A stretch of DNA of 64,000 nucleotides. Origin: CANHBY01 sp046342195 (GTDB taxonomy: Bacteria; Pseudomonadota; Gammaproteobacteria; Burkholderiales; Burkholderiaceae_C). Positions within the stretch are counted from its first letter, which is position 1. Each line of letters starts with the position of its first letter. This document shows, in pieces, positions 43,399-51,704 of this stretch. The notes under the pieces are model-generated. The model worked only from the letters and a program-made list of their open reading frames with translations, was not told where the DNA came from and did not search any database. The stretch covers positions 1-64,000 of the forward strand of contig JBKDQE010000055.1 in the NCBI GenBank assembly GCA_046342195.1, in the 5' to 3' direction. The position numbers and the translations under genes are program-made.

Positions 43399-44766
43399 TT
43401 AAACGTGAAGCAGCAAATGTTCGCGCTCCCAAGGCGAGATGACCTTCATGAATTCATCGTGTTCGGTTTCCTTGATTTCGGAATAAACCGTCACAAAGTC
43501 ATGTCCCAAAATGGCGTGCAGGTCTTTCTCGGCACCCAGGCGTCGCAGGGCGTCGCTCAGTGAGCGGGGCAGTTGAAACTCTGAGAGGTAAGCGTCGCCC
43601 TTGCATTCCGGGCTGGCCTCAATTTGGTTTTTGATGCCCAGGTATCCGCAGGCGAGGGTTGCCGCGAGGGCGACATAGGGGTTGGCATCGGCCCCAATGA
43701 CGCGGTTTTCAACGCGCCGGCTGGCCGGGGTGGCCACCGGTGATCGAATGCCTACAGTGCGGTTGTCGGTGCCCCACTGAATATTGATCGGGGCGGCGGT
43801 TGAGCGCACCAGGCGCCGATAAGAGTTGACATAGGGCGCAAACAAGGCCATGGCGGCCGGTATATAGCGTTGCAGCCCCCCGATATACCAAAAAAACTCC
43901 CGGCTGGGTGTTCCATCCGGGTTGCTGAAAATATTCCGCCCTGAGGCGATCTCGACCACGCTTTGGTGAATGTGCATCGCGCTGCCGGGCTCATGGGCCA
44001 TGGGTTTGGCCATGAAAGTGGCATACATGCCGTGGCGCAGGGCCGTTTCACGGATGGTGCGCTTGAAGAAAAACACCTCATCGGCCAAGGCCATCGGGTG
44101 GTTGTGAAAAAAATTGATTTCCATTTGCCCGGCACCGACCTCGTGAATCAGGGTGTCCACATTGAGCTCCATCTTTTGACAGTAGTCATAGATGTCCTCA
44201 AACAAAGGGTCGAACTCATTCACCGCATCAATCGAATAAGCCTGGCGCGAAGTTTCCGCCCTGCCACTGCGGCCCTTGGGCGGGCGCAGCGGGGTGTTGG
44301 GGTCGGCATTCCGTTCAATCAGGTAAAACTCAAGCTCAGGAGCCACCACCGGCGCCCAGCCTTCGGCACCAAATAACTCACAGACATGCCGCAGCACAGA
44401 GCGCGGGGCGTAGGGAATGAGCTTACCCTCACGGTCGAAGCAGTCATGAATGACCTGGGCCGTGGGGTCTGTGGCCCAGGGCACGATACGCACGGTGGAA
44501 GGGTCAGGCCGCAGGTGCATATCGCGGTCTGTGGGCTGAATCACGTCATAGTAGGGGCCCGCCGTGGGAAACTCGCCCGTGACCCCGATGGCCACAATGG
44601 CTTCGGGCAAGCGCATGCCGCGGTCTTCGGTGAATTTTTCACGGGGCAGAATTTTCCCCCGCGCCACCCCGGTCAGGTCAGGCACCAGGCACTCGACTTC
44701 GGTCACGTTGCGTTCATTGAACCACTGTTCGAGATCGCTGAAATTGAAGTTTTTGCTGTTGATCAT
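43399..44766 (-). CDS. puuA: Gamma-glutamylputrescine synthetase (glutamine synthetase family)
   Basis: A 455-residue member of the glutamine synthetase family of the PuuA/SpuB type. It joins glutamate to putrescine using ATP. The family core is visible in APELEFYLIE, GAGQMEINFFHN, MAKPMAHEPGSAMHIHQSV and ENRVIGADANPYVALAA. The lack of the adenylylation-site signature of GlnA and its position between puuD and the aminotransferase support the polyamine role. Confidence 0.9.
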   Translation of the reverse strand: MINSKNFNFSDLEQWFNERNVTEVECLVPDLTGVARGKILPREKFTEDRGMRLPEAIVAIGVTGEFPTAGPYYDVIQPTDRDMHLRPDPSTVRIVPWATDPTAQVIHDCFDREGKLIPYAPRSVLRHVCELFGAEGWAPVVAPELEFYLIERNADPNTPLRPPKGRSGRAETSRQAYSIDAVNEFDPLFEDIYDYCQKMELNVDTLIHEVGAGQMEINFFHNHPMALADEVFFFKRTIRETALRHGMYATFMAKPMAHEPGSAMHIHQSVVEIASGRNIFSNPDGTPSREFFWYIGGLQRYIPAAMALFAPYVNSYRRLVRSTAAPINIQWGTDNRTVGIRSPVATPASRRVENRVIGADANPYVALAATLACGYLGIKNQIEASPECKGDAYLSEFQLPRSLSDALRRLGAEKDLHAILGHDFVTVYSEIKETEHDEFMKVISPWEREHLLLHV

Positions 44767-44814
44767 GGTATCACCCCCTCAAGTTTTCAATTCACTACAC
44801 CAACACATCGGGCT

Positions 44815-45618
44815 TCACGAGGGCGCAGCAGGCACTTTGGCGGGGTTGCGTTTGGCTTGACGGTAGCGCATACATGACTCACCAAAGCGCGTGAATAAGC
44901 GCACAGACACCGGGTTATTCAAGGCATTCCATTCGGGGTGCCATTGCAGGCAAAGGTTGAATTCGCTGGTGCCAGGCCAAGAAAACGCCTCCACCAAGCC
45001 GTCAAGGCTGGTCGCTTCTATTTGTAGCCCCGGCGCGAGTCGGTCAATGCCTTGGCCGTGCACAGAATTAACCTCAAATTCCAGCGCCTCCACGCAAGCA
45101 GACAACATCCCTCCAGGAGATACACGCACGCGGTGGGCGGGGGCGTATTGCTCGGCAGCTTGATGGCCCCGGCCTCGATGGTCTGACAAGCCGGGCACTT
45201 CGTGCACCGCTTGTAAAAGGCTGCCTCCCAAGGCCACATTGACCTCCTGAAAGCCCCGGCAAATGGCCAAGAGAGGAATACCTTTGGACAGAATCTGGGG
45301 AATCAAAGACAGGGTCAGCGCATCACGGTGAGGGTCGAGTGGCAGGGCTGGGTCATGAGGGGCTTGTTCGAAGTGCCTTGGGTGGACATTCGAAGGCGAA
45401 CCGGTCAAAAGCACCCCATCAGCAAGTTCAAGCAAGCGTTCCAGTTCGGAAGTTTCACGAGCGCCTGTGGGCATGACCAAAGGCAAGCCGCCTGCCAGGC
45501 GAACCGCGGCAAGATATTTGTCGCCCACCACATGAAAAGCATGGTCGCCCAGCGCACGCGAACATGCCGGAACCAAAACCCAGGGGGCATCAAAGGAGGG
45601 GTCGTTATAAGAAGGCAT
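44815..45618 (-). CDS. puuD: Gamma-glutamyl-gamma-aminobutyrate hydrolase (PuuD/SpuA, class I amidotransferase-like)
   Basis: A 267-residue hydrolase of the peptidase C26 family. It releases GABA from gamma-glutamyl-GABA. The nucleophile is the cysteine in LLAICRGFQEVNVALGGSL, and the histidine/glutamate pair is in LQWHPEWN near the C-terminus. It is the first gene of the minus-strand polyamine operon; the promoter must be in the gap towards the AT-rich OmpA-like gene. Confidence 0.9.
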   Translation of the reverse strand: MPSYNDPSFDAPWVLVPACSRALGDHAFHVVGDKYLAAVRLAGGLPLVMPTGARETSELERLLELADGVLLTGSPSNVHPRHFEQAPHDPALPLDPHRDALTLSLIPQILSKGIPLLAICRGFQEVNVALGGSLLQAVHEVPGLSDHRGRGHQAAEQYAPAHRVRVSPGGMLSACVEALEFEVNSVHGQGIDRLAPGLQIEATSLDGLVEAFSWPGTSEFNLCLQWHPEWNALNNPVSVRLFTRFGESCMRYRQAKRNPAKVPAAPS

Positions 45619-45827
45619 TCAGCCTCAGTGTAGGCCTTTGTTGAGATTTTGTCTTGGGTTTTGACCAACTCTCACTGACATTCTGATCTCTCTCTTCGGT
45701 CACCCTCCCGAGGGAGAGTTTCCCTAAAACCCCATGAACGGGGGGAGTAAAATTATAAAAATTTCAGAATAATACAGGTGCCAAAAAAAATGGTTGTATT
45801 TTTTTTATTTTAACAATTGAGGCTGGT
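45619..45827. promoter_or_regulatory. Divergent gap between puuD and the AT-rich orphan gene
   Basis: The left half has ordinary base composition and two small hairpin-capable patches (CCCTCCCGAGGG and CCCCATGAACGGGG). From about 45748 the sequence becomes strongly AT-rich, with A and T runs up to the start of the orphan gene. This sharp change is a likely boundary of acquired DNA. Promoters for both directions must be here but cannot be placed with certainty. Confidence 0.45.
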
Positions 45828-46484
45828 ATGAGTGCTGGAAGTTCAAAAAATTTACCATCAGTAATTGATATTGAGTTTGATGGCGTAAATCCAACTAATA
45901 ATGGGTGGGTGCAAATAAAAAAAATTTTTTATTATTTGAAGAAAGACCCGAATCATGCTATATCTTTGGTTGGTGCCGCCACTCCGCAAGGGTCGCCATT
46001 AAATAACAAGAAACTGGCAATCAATCGTGCTGATCAGGTAAAAAAAATACTTGAGAAAATGCTTAAAGAAGCAAAAATTGATGGTGATGAAAAAATAATC
46101 ATCAAAAAAACTAATTTGCAGGCTAAAAAATCTTCTGTTGAAGTAGGAACCAAGATAGACATGCGCTCAGCGGATGGAAAGGCGGCAATTTCATTTTTTT
46201 ATGACGGTTCTTTTACGAATAGCATGAGAACCGAAATTCAAGGTTGGTTGAATCATATTTCTACTGCAGAACATCCTACTCAAGGAGATCTATCTCCGGC
46301 AGAGCGAAGAAAAATGTTAGATAATATGGCTCAGCATCTTCAAAACAAGGGCTTTCAACGTGTTCGTTATGGTGGTTATGATAATAATATTAACAATCTC
46401 CAGCTAAAGCAGTTGCGAGGCAAAAACCCGGCAGTAAGAGAGGCCATGCCGCAACCGCCGGAAATTAAAATAAGCATGATGTAG
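45828..46484 (+). CDS. AT-rich orphan with an OmpA-like domain
   Basis: A 218-residue protein without signal peptide. Residues about 15-95 follow the OmpA C-terminal pattern: GWVQIKKIFYYLKKDPNHAI, SLVGAATPQGSPLNNKKLAI and NRADQVKKILEKML stand for the helix, the beta-GH(T)D-like turn and the NxxLSxxRAxxV helix of peptidoglycan-binding OmpA domains. The remaining 120 residues (from about FFYDGSFTNSMRTEIQGWLN to the C-terminal QPPEIKISMM) match nothing I know. The codons are strikingly AT-rich compared with every neighbour, indicating recent transfer. Without an export signal the protein may be cytosolic or secreted by a dedicated machine; the function is unknown. Confidence 0.65.
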   Translation: MSAGSSKNLPSVIDIEFDGVNPTNNGWVQIKKIFYYLKKDPNHAISLVGAATPQGSPLNNKKLAINRADQVKKILEKMLKEAKIDGDEKIIIKKTNLQAKKSSVEVGTKIDMRSADGKAAISFFYDGSFTNSMRTEIQGWLNHISTAEHPTQGDLSPAERRKMLDNMAQHLQNKGFQRVRYGGYDNNINNLQLKQLRGKNPAVREAMPQPPEIKISMM

Positions 46485-46510
46485 TCGGCCTTGCAAAATG
46501 TAATCATTTC

Positions 46511-46587
46511 GTCATTCCCGCGAAGTGGAGAATCCATGGAGCGCTGGCTAGTGCTGACTGAATTCCATGACTGACGCGCGGAATGAC
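46511..46587. repeat. Palindrome-ended repeat resembling dRS3/REP sequences
   Basis: GTCATTCCCGCG at 46511-46522 is mirrored by CGCGCGGAATGAC at 46575-46587, the outer eight bases being a perfect inverted match. The inside contains GAATCCATGGAG and ATTCCATGAC. The motif TCATTCCCGCGAAG...GAATCC is a widespread repeat in proteobacterial intergenic DNA. It lies after the orphan gene, in the space to the convergent next gene. Confidence 0.6.
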
Positions 46588-46647
46588 AAGGATGATTCGC
46601 TGCCGCTCTGTCATGCGGTGTGCAGTCGCAGCATCCAAATAGCACAC

Positions 46648-46679
46648 ATCAGTCGGATCAAGGCGGTTGAAATTGATCC
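46648..46679. repeat. Second copy of the 32-bp repeat found at the cassette edge
   Basis: ATCAGTCGGATCAAGGCGGT and its continuation to 46679 match 41953-41984 at 28 of 32 positions. Like the first copy it is located between the 3' ends of two convergent genes. The second copy lacks the flanking CTCGTGTCG arms. Origin and role are unknown. Confidence 0.6.
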
Positions 46680-46702
46680 AGACATTGAAGCCCTGACACG
46701 CC

Positions 46703-47431
46703 CTAGAATTGAATCGCGTTCGGGTCTCTCGGTGGGGGGCTTGGGGTTCGGTTGGCCGAGTTTTTCTCGGCGAGCCGGCTGGCCCGTGTTCCGGGTTGAG
46801 GCACAGGGGCCGGGCGATTGGCGGGTGGGGTGTTGGTTTCCTCGATGGTTTCAGCGCTTTGCTGTTTGGTCAAGGGTTCTGGAGCTTCAAAACGATAGGT
46901 AGCAGGAAGCCTGGATGTTTTGGGGTAACCCGCGAAGTCAAGATACTGGTTCCAGACCTCCGCGGAAAAGCCGCGATTCACTTGTTTCCCCACAACCATC
47001 ACGGGCGTGTCTGGCGCGCCGGTTAAAGCTTTCAAAGACTCAAGATCGGCTTTGGAAATAATGTGGCGCTCGCTGAAGGGAACCCCCCTTTGTTTGAGCA
47101 GCGCGCGACCTTGATCACAGGCCGGGCAGTCAGATTTCAGGGTATAAATCGTGACAGGGAACTCTGCAACAACCTGCTTTAACTCAAAGGGCAAGTGGGT
47201 AATGGATGGGCTTGTCAAGGCTTTTGATGTGGGGCCTATCGGGGTGACTTGGCCTGCTTTTTGGGGGGGGGGAGGCTGGTCGGTGTAGGTGATGGTGCCA
47301 TCGGGTTCAACAATTTTATAAAGCGCCTGTGCAGGGCTGTATAAAATCAGGGCGCATCCCAGCACACTCAGCATCAGGACACGATGCTGCAACTTGCCAA
47401 GCGCTTGAGGGGTAAAGGTCGGAAAAGGCAT
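46703..47431 (-). CDS. DUF4124 and glutaredoxin-like domain protein
   Basis: A 242-residue exported or membrane-anchored protein. A hydrophobic segment near residue 20-37 (VLMLSVLGCALILYSPAQAL) serves as signal peptide or anchor. A DUF4124 segment follows (LYKIVEPDGTITYTDQPPP). A glutaredoxin fold comes next, with VTIYTLKSDCPACDQGRALL carrying the CPAC active site near residue 100 and DTPVMVVGKQVNRGF. The C-terminus is a proline-rich tail. It probably acts as a periplasmic thiol-disulfide protein. The partner is not apparent from the neighbours. Confidence 0.8.
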   Translation of the reverse strand: MPFPTFTPQALGKLQHRVLMLSVLGCALILYSPAQALYKIVEPDGTITYTDQPPPPQKAGQVTPIGPTSKALTSPSITHLPFELKQVVAEFPVTIYTLKSDCPACDQGRALLKQRGVPFSERHIISKADLESLKALTGAPDTPVMVVGKQVNRGFSAEVWNQYLDFAGYPKTSRLPATYRFEAPEPLTKQQSAETIEETNTPPANRPAPVPQPGTRASRLAEKNSANRTPSPPPRDPNAIQF

Positions 47432-47531
47432 GATGTAACCTCCAGCGGATCAAAAAAGTGAGCCCTGTGGAATTTAATCCAAACAGGGTGCCCCTGACCA
47501 GATGAATATCAGGCAGGGCCGGTTTGCTGTG

Positions 47532-48218
47532 CTATATCGGCATATGGTTGCGGACGAGGCCCACCGCCAAACCTTCAATTTCGAATGGCATGTCAGGGGT
47601 GACCATGATGGGTTCAAAATCAGGGTTTTCCGAGCTGAGTTCAATCATCGAGCAATGATGCCGGAAGCGTTTGACCGTGACGTCATCGCCCAGGCGGGCG
47701 ACAATGATTTGACCGTTTTTGGCGTCATGGGTTTTTTGAACGGCGAGGAGGTCGCCATCGATGATACCGATGTTTCGCATGCTCATGCCACGAATTCGCA
47801 GGAGATAATCAGGGCGGCGGGAAAAGAGATGGCTTTCAACGTAATACGTTTGGTCAATGTTTTCAAGGGCCAGGATGGGGCTGCCGGCAGCAACCCGGCC
47901 CACCAAGGGCAGCGCCAGTGGCTCAAGGCCAGGCAAGGGAAGGGCGCATTGAGGCTTTCGTGAGGCATGGAGCTTGCGCAGAACATCGGGCTTGAGACGA
48001 ATGCCGCGCGAGGTGCCCCGGACCATTTCAATGACGCCTTTGCGTGCCAAAGCACGTAAATGCTCTTCGGCAGAATTGGGCGAACGGAACCCCAGCTCGC
48101 TGGCGATTTCAACCCGAGTGGGGGGGGCCCCGGTGCGCTCAATGACGCTTTGCACCAAATTCAGAATTTGCTGTTGCCGGGGAGTGAGTTTGAGGGGCGG
48201 TAAAACTTGCTTTGTCAC
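47532..48218 (-). CDS. lexA: SOS repressor LexA
   Basis: A 228-residue repressor. The winged helix-turn-helix N-terminus (LTPRQQQILNLVQSVIERTG and PTRVEIASELGFRSPNSAEEHLRALARKG) binds the SOS operator. The cleavage site is Ala-Gly in VGRVAAGSPILA. The catalytic serine is in RGMSMRNIG and the lysine in VARLGDDVTVKRF. A perfect CTGT-N8-ACAG operator lies upstream, consistent with self-regulation. Confidence 0.95.
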   Translation of the reverse strand: MTKQVLPPLKLTPRQQQILNLVQSVIERTGAPPTRVEIASELGFRSPNSAEEHLRALARKGVIEMVRGTSRGIRLKPDVLRKLHASRKPQCALPLPGLEPLALPLVGRVAAGSPILALENIDQTYYVESHLFSRRPDYLLRIRGMSMRNIGIIDGDLLAVQKTHDAKNGQIIVARLGDDVTVKRFRHHCSMIELSSENPDFEPIMVTPDMPFEIEGLAVGLVRNHMPI

Positions 48219-48299
48219 AGCGGGGGCTCGGGTTGATCGGGCACACTGAGGGCTCTCAGACAGTGCGGGTTACATGCCTGTTTTTTTTCATTCAGTAAC

Positions 48300-48315
48300 C
48301 TGTATTTTTATACAG
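48300..48315. promoter_or_regulatory. LexA operator (SOS box)
   Basis: CTGTATTTTTATACAG matches the CTGT-N8-ACAG core of LexA boxes exactly, with an AT-only spacer. It lies 82 bp ahead of lexA and 12 bp ahead of the divergent asparaginase gene, so it could affect both. The assignment rests on the consensus known from proteobacteria. Confidence 0.85.
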
Positions 48316-48326
48316 TTTTAACTCAA

Positions 48327-49280
48327 ATGCAAATCAAAACCCCAACGGTTCTTATTTTGGCCACCGGCGGCACCATCGCGGGGCTCAGTCACGCGGGGGG
48401 GGGCGGTGCTTATAAAGCGGCCCAATTGAGTGTGGATGAGTTGATGTTGTCCATTTCCCAAGCCGTCGCTAACGGTATTCATATTGAAACCGAACAGCTT
48501 GCCCAAGTTGACAGCAAAGACATGGACTTTGGCGTTTGGCGGCGCTTGGCTCAGCGACTGGCGTGGCATGTGAGCCGCCCTGAAGTGGCTGGCGTGGTTG
48601 TCACGCATGGCACCGACACGCTGGAGGAAACCGCTTTTTTTCTGCGCAGCGTTTTGCGGCTGCACAAGCCGGTGCTTCTCACGGCGGCCATGCGCCCTGC
48701 AGACTCGCCTGAAGCCGACGGGCCTTTGAATTTGATGCAGGCCATTGAGCTGGCTGCCCAAGGAGGCTGGGCGGGTGTGGCTGTGGCCTTGCATGGGGCC
48801 TTGCATGATGCCTTGTGGGTTCGCAAGGTGCATCCTCGTGCCATCGACGCTTTTGACTCGGGCGAGGCCGGCCCGCTGGCAGTGCACAATGGGCAGCGCT
48901 GGGTTTGGCGGCACAGGCCACAAGAATCATCTGCCCATGGGCTGTGGTCGGCGTTGCCCCCCAGTCATACCTGGCCTTGGGTTGAGCTGGTTCACAGCCA
49001 TGCCGGGGCTCGGGCCGAAACGGTCGATGCCTTGGTCTCGGCGGGGGTCAGGGGTTTGGTGGTGGTGGCCACGGGCAATGGAACGGTGCATCAGGCCCTC
49101 GAAGGGGCGCTCGAAAAAGCGGCCTCATGTGGGGTGTGGGTTTGGCGCGCTTCACGCTGTGTTCCGTACGGCCTGGAGACTCAGGGATCGGGCCGGTGGC
49201 ATGCCAGCGAATTCATTCCCTGCAAAGCCAGAATCGCCCTGATGCTGAATTTGATGGCCCAAGACCGTCAAGGGAGGTGA
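48327..49280 (+). CDS. Asparaginase (type I/II family)
   Basis: A 317-residue enzyme hydrolysing asparagine to aspartate and ammonia. The first catalytic threonine is in ILATGGTIAGLSH near residue 14, and the second set is in VVTHGTDTLEETAFFL near 93. Also visible are AMRPADSPEADGPLNL and the C-terminal VVVATGNGTVHQALEGAL. No signal peptide is seen, so it appears cytosolic, or exported by a cryptic signal. Its 3' end overlaps the convergent hemA gene by 13 bp. Confidence 0.88.
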   Translation: MQIKTPTVLILATGGTIAGLSHAGGGGAYKAAQLSVDELMLSISQAVANGIHIETEQLAQVDSKDMDFGVWRRLAQRLAWHVSRPEVAGVVVTHGTDTLEETAFFLRSVLRLHKPVLLTAAMRPADSPEADGPLNLMQAIELAAQGGWAGVAVALHGALHDALWVRKVHPRAIDAFDSGEAGPLAVHNGQRWVWRHRPQESSAHGLWSALPPSHTWPWVELVHSHAGARAETVDALVSAGVRGLVVVATGNGTVHQALEGALEKAASCGVWVWRASRCVPYGLETQGSGRWHASEFIPCKARIALMLNLMAQDRQGR

Positions 49281-50554
49281 TCGGCCTTGCGAAGAAAGAG
49301 CCTGGAGAGGGTTTGGGCCCATTCTTGCCGTTGCGGGCCTTCGGTGGCATGAAGCTCGGCAAGGCTGCCGTGCAACATTTTTTGAGTCAGGCCCCGCGCC
49401 AGAGACTCAAGAACCTTGTCCAAGGGTTCGCCCTTTGAGAGCAATTTGCGTGCACGCCTGAGTTCGATGGCTTGCCATTCTTGGGCTTGCTCTTGCAGGG
49501 CGAGAATCAAGGGCACGCTGCTTCGACGATCCATCCAGTGAACAAAGCTTTGTACCCCGGTTTCGATGATGGCTTCGGCCTGCTCCACCGCCGCCTGCCG
49601 TTTTTCACCTGCTGTTTGCACCATGGAGGAGAGATCATCGACGGTGTAGAGGTAAACATCGGGCAATTGTCCCACTTCAGGTTCAATGTCTGGAGGCACG
49701 GCCAAGTCAACCATGAACATGGGGCGACGCTTGCGTGCCTTGAGCGCACGTTCAGTGGCACCCAGCCCCAGGATGGGTAGCGGGCTGGCCGTGCAGGAAA
49801 TCACCACGTCAAATTCAGCCAGACGGGCCGGGATATCATGCAGGCGGATGGCTTCTGCATTGATGCGGCTGGCAAGTTTTTCACCACGTTCCAGGCTTCG
49901 GTTGGCCACCGTCATGCTGCGCGGGTTTTTGGCAGCAAAATGAGTGGCAACCAGCTCTATCATTTCACCTGCACCAATGAACAGCACCCTCAGTTCCGAG
50001 AGATTTTCAAAGAGTTGACCGGCCAAACGAACCGCAGCAGCCGCCATGCTGATGGAGTGGGCGCCAATTTCTGTGGAGGAGCGAACTTGCTTGGCGACCG
50101 CAAATGAACGCTGGAACATTTGATGCAGGGTGGTGCCAAGGGTTCCTGCAGAGTCCGCTTCCCGAACCGCCGCTTTCATTTGACCCAAAATTTGGGGTTC
50201 ACCCAGCACCATCGAGTCTAGCCCGCTGGCAACCCGGAAGGCATGGCGGGCTGCATCAGGGCCTTCATGCACATAGCTGTGTTCGCGCACAAGCTGGGCC
50301 GAAACCCTGCCCGTTCGAGCCAGGCAGTCAAGGGCAAAATGGACCATTGAAAGGCCCTGTGGCCGAGGTGTGGCTTGGCCCAAATAGAGTTCGGTGCGGT
50401 TACACGTTGAAATGATGGTGAGTTCTGGGGGAGGGGTAGTTTGTGCTGTGAAGCCGCGCAGTGCAGCTCCCAATTCATGAATAGGCAAAGCAAACCGGCT
50501 CCGGAGCTCCAGAGGCGCGGTGGTGTGATTCAGACCCAATGCAATGACAGCCAT
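49268..50554 (-). CDS. hemA: Glutamyl-tRNA reductase HemA
   Basis: A 428-residue enzyme making glutamate-1-semialdehyde from glutamyl-tRNA, the first committed step of tetrapyrrole synthesis. The catalytic cysteine is C51 in IISTCNRTELY. VASGLDSMVLGEPQILGQMK and the NADPH motif VLFIGAGEMIEL follow. A C-terminal dimerisation helix ends the protein. It provides precursor for haem and for the sirohaem used by CysI. Confidence 0.95.
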   Translation of the reverse strand: MAVIALGLNHTTAPLELRSRFALPIHELGAALRGFTAQTTPPPELTIISTCNRTELYLGQATPRPQGLSMVHFALDCLARTGRVSAQLVREHSYVHEGPDAARHAFRVASGLDSMVLGEPQILGQMKAAVREADSAGTLGTTLHQMFQRSFAVAKQVRSSTEIGAHSISMAAAAVRLAGQLFENLSELRVLFIGAGEMIELVATHFAAKNPRSMTVANRSLERGEKLASRINAEAIRLHDIPARLAEFDVVISCTASPLPILGLGATERALKARKRRPMFMVDLAVPPDIEPEVGQLPDVYLYTVDDLSSMVQTAGEKRQAAVEQAEAIIETGVQSFVHWMDRRSSVPLILALQEQAQEWQAIELRRARKLLSKGEPLDKVLESLARGLTQKMLHGSLAELHATEGPQRQEWAQTLSRLFLRKADHLP

Positions 50555-50605
50555 GCCGTGATTGTAAAATCAGCGCCTCATTCTTTGCTAAAGCCCTCGT
50601 TCAAC

Positions 50606-50881
50606 ATGAGTTTCAGCATCGCCTTTTGGCATGTTTTGAATTTTTTCGCCCCTGCACTCGGGGTGGCTTTGTGGGCCTCCTGCCTGACCAAATGGCTCTG
50701 GTGGCGGAGTTTGCGGGGGGTGGCTTGGTGGTCTTTGTTTTTAGGGGCCTTTGCCGCTTGTGGTTTGGCCTTGATCGCCGGGCTGTTTTGGTTCGGTGCC
50801 GATGGCAAAATGGCCACCTATGGATTCATGGTAGGGGCCTGTGCCTTGGTGCTTTGGTGGAGGGGTTTTGTCCGCAATTAA
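50606..50881 (+). CDS. Small membrane protein divergent from hemA
   Basis: A 91-residue protein with three predicted membrane helices (FWHVLNFFAPALGVALWASCL, WWSLFLGAFAACGLALIAGLF and TYGFMVGACALVLWWRGFV). It is very rich in tryptophan, alanine and glycine. Hypothetical proteins of this kind occur next to hemA in betaproteobacteria. The ATG at 50606 starts the hydrophobic part; upstream in-frame sequence overlaps hemA and is not coding in this sense. Confidence 0.65.
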   Translation: MSFSIAFWHVLNFFAPALGVALWASCLTKWLWWRSLRGVAWWSLFLGAFAACGLALIAGLFWFGADGKMATYGFMVGACALVLWWRGFVRN

Positions 50882-50911
50882 CAGGCCCATGAAGGCTTGC
50901 TTGCTGCTCAG

Positions 50912-50951
50912 CCACAAAAAGGCCCGCCAACCCATTGCTGGATGGCGGGCC
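50912..50951 (-). terminator. Strong rho-independent terminator on the minus strand
   Basis: Read on the minus strand, GGCCCGCC (50951-50944), a 15-base loop and GGCGGGCC (50928-50921) form a GC-only stem followed at once by TTTTTG. It ends transcripts coming from the region 50952-51600, namely the DUF1840 gene and the structured stretch downstream of it. Confidence 0.8.
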
Positions 50952-51255
50952 TGGTGAGGGCCCCCGGGCAACGATATCGTCACGACCGGTCTGAGAGCAC
51001 CCTCATCCCTCATGGTGTCAGGAGCACCACGATACCTCTTCACATGGAAGAGTTCCCACCTCATCCGCAGTTTTCAGAATTCACATACTCACTACGGACG
51101 CCTTCACTGTAATTAAAAACCAACGAAATCGTTTGATTAAACACAACTTGATTCCCTCTTTGCGTGATGTCTTCGCGGCGGGAGCTTGATACCCTGACCA
51201 AAATCACCACTGCTTATTGAGTGGTGGCAGATAACCGCAAGGTATCGGAACTCCC
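50952..51255 (-). ncRNA. Candidate structured RNA between DUF1840 and the terminator
   Basis: This 304-bp stretch has no protein gene but can fold well. GGGAG at 51180-51184 pairs with CTCCC at 51251-51255; GATACC at 51188-51193 with GGTATC at 51241-51246; CACCACT at 51205-51211 with AGTGGTG at 51220-51226. These three nested stems form one interrupted hairpin. Further along, CTCTTC/GAAGAG (51036-51052) and GGTG/CACC (around 51014-51028) form smaller hairpins, and a strong terminator ends the unit at 50912. It does not match 6S RNA, tmRNA or RNase P as I know them. It may be a small RNA, or a structured 3' end of the DUF1840 mRNA. Confidence 0.4.
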
Positions 51256-51597
51256 TCAAACTCCCCAAACAATGTCTTGTTTTTCTGCGAGGGCCTGCTT
51301 CAGCATCATGACCATAGGCCAAGCCCGCTGGCGCAGTGTGACCCCCTCCAAGGCCTTGGGGTCAGGGTCTTCATCTTGGTCAAATTTCAATGCATGGTCT
51401 GGCTGAGCCTCCATTGAACGGAGAGCATCATCAGCCACCACCGCTTGTATCAAAGCATCCAGAGCTGCACGCATTTGATCCACTTCAATGACCCCCTGCA
51501 GGGCAGGCTGCTTTCCCATGAAGCTGAGGATTTGATCGGCCTGTGGGCCCAACATGATGAGATCTGAGGTGGCTTTCGATTTAAAGCGGTAAATCAT
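51256..51597 (-). CDS. DUF1840 protein
   Basis: A 113-residue cytosolic protein of the DUF1840 family, common in betaproteobacteria and without known role. MIYRFKSKATSDLIMLGPQADQIL and the section LRQRAWPMVMMLKQALAEKQDIVWGV are family-typical. The protein is acidic in the middle (FDQDEDPDPKAL). It is followed on the same strand by a structured non-coding stretch and a terminator. Confidence 0.8.
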   Translation of the reverse strand: MIYRFKSKATSDLIMLGPQADQILSFMGKQPALQGVIEVDQMRAALDALIQAVVADDALRSMEAQPDHALKFDQDEDPDPKALEGVTLRQRAWPMVMMLKQALAEKQDIVWGV

Positions 51598-51704
51598 GGA
51601 TCAATCATCAGAAAAAAACATCGCATCAGGATGCACGACCTTGGAGTTAATTTTTCTGTTCCTTGCCTGACAGGGGCCATGAAGTTGATATGAAAGATCG
51701 AGCT

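Noticed and set aside
50741..51064. Minus-strand open frame of 107 codons within the candidate RNA and the small membrane-protein gene
   Set aside because: It runs through the rho-independent terminator stem and antisense to a hydrophobic gene; its composition is not protein-like.
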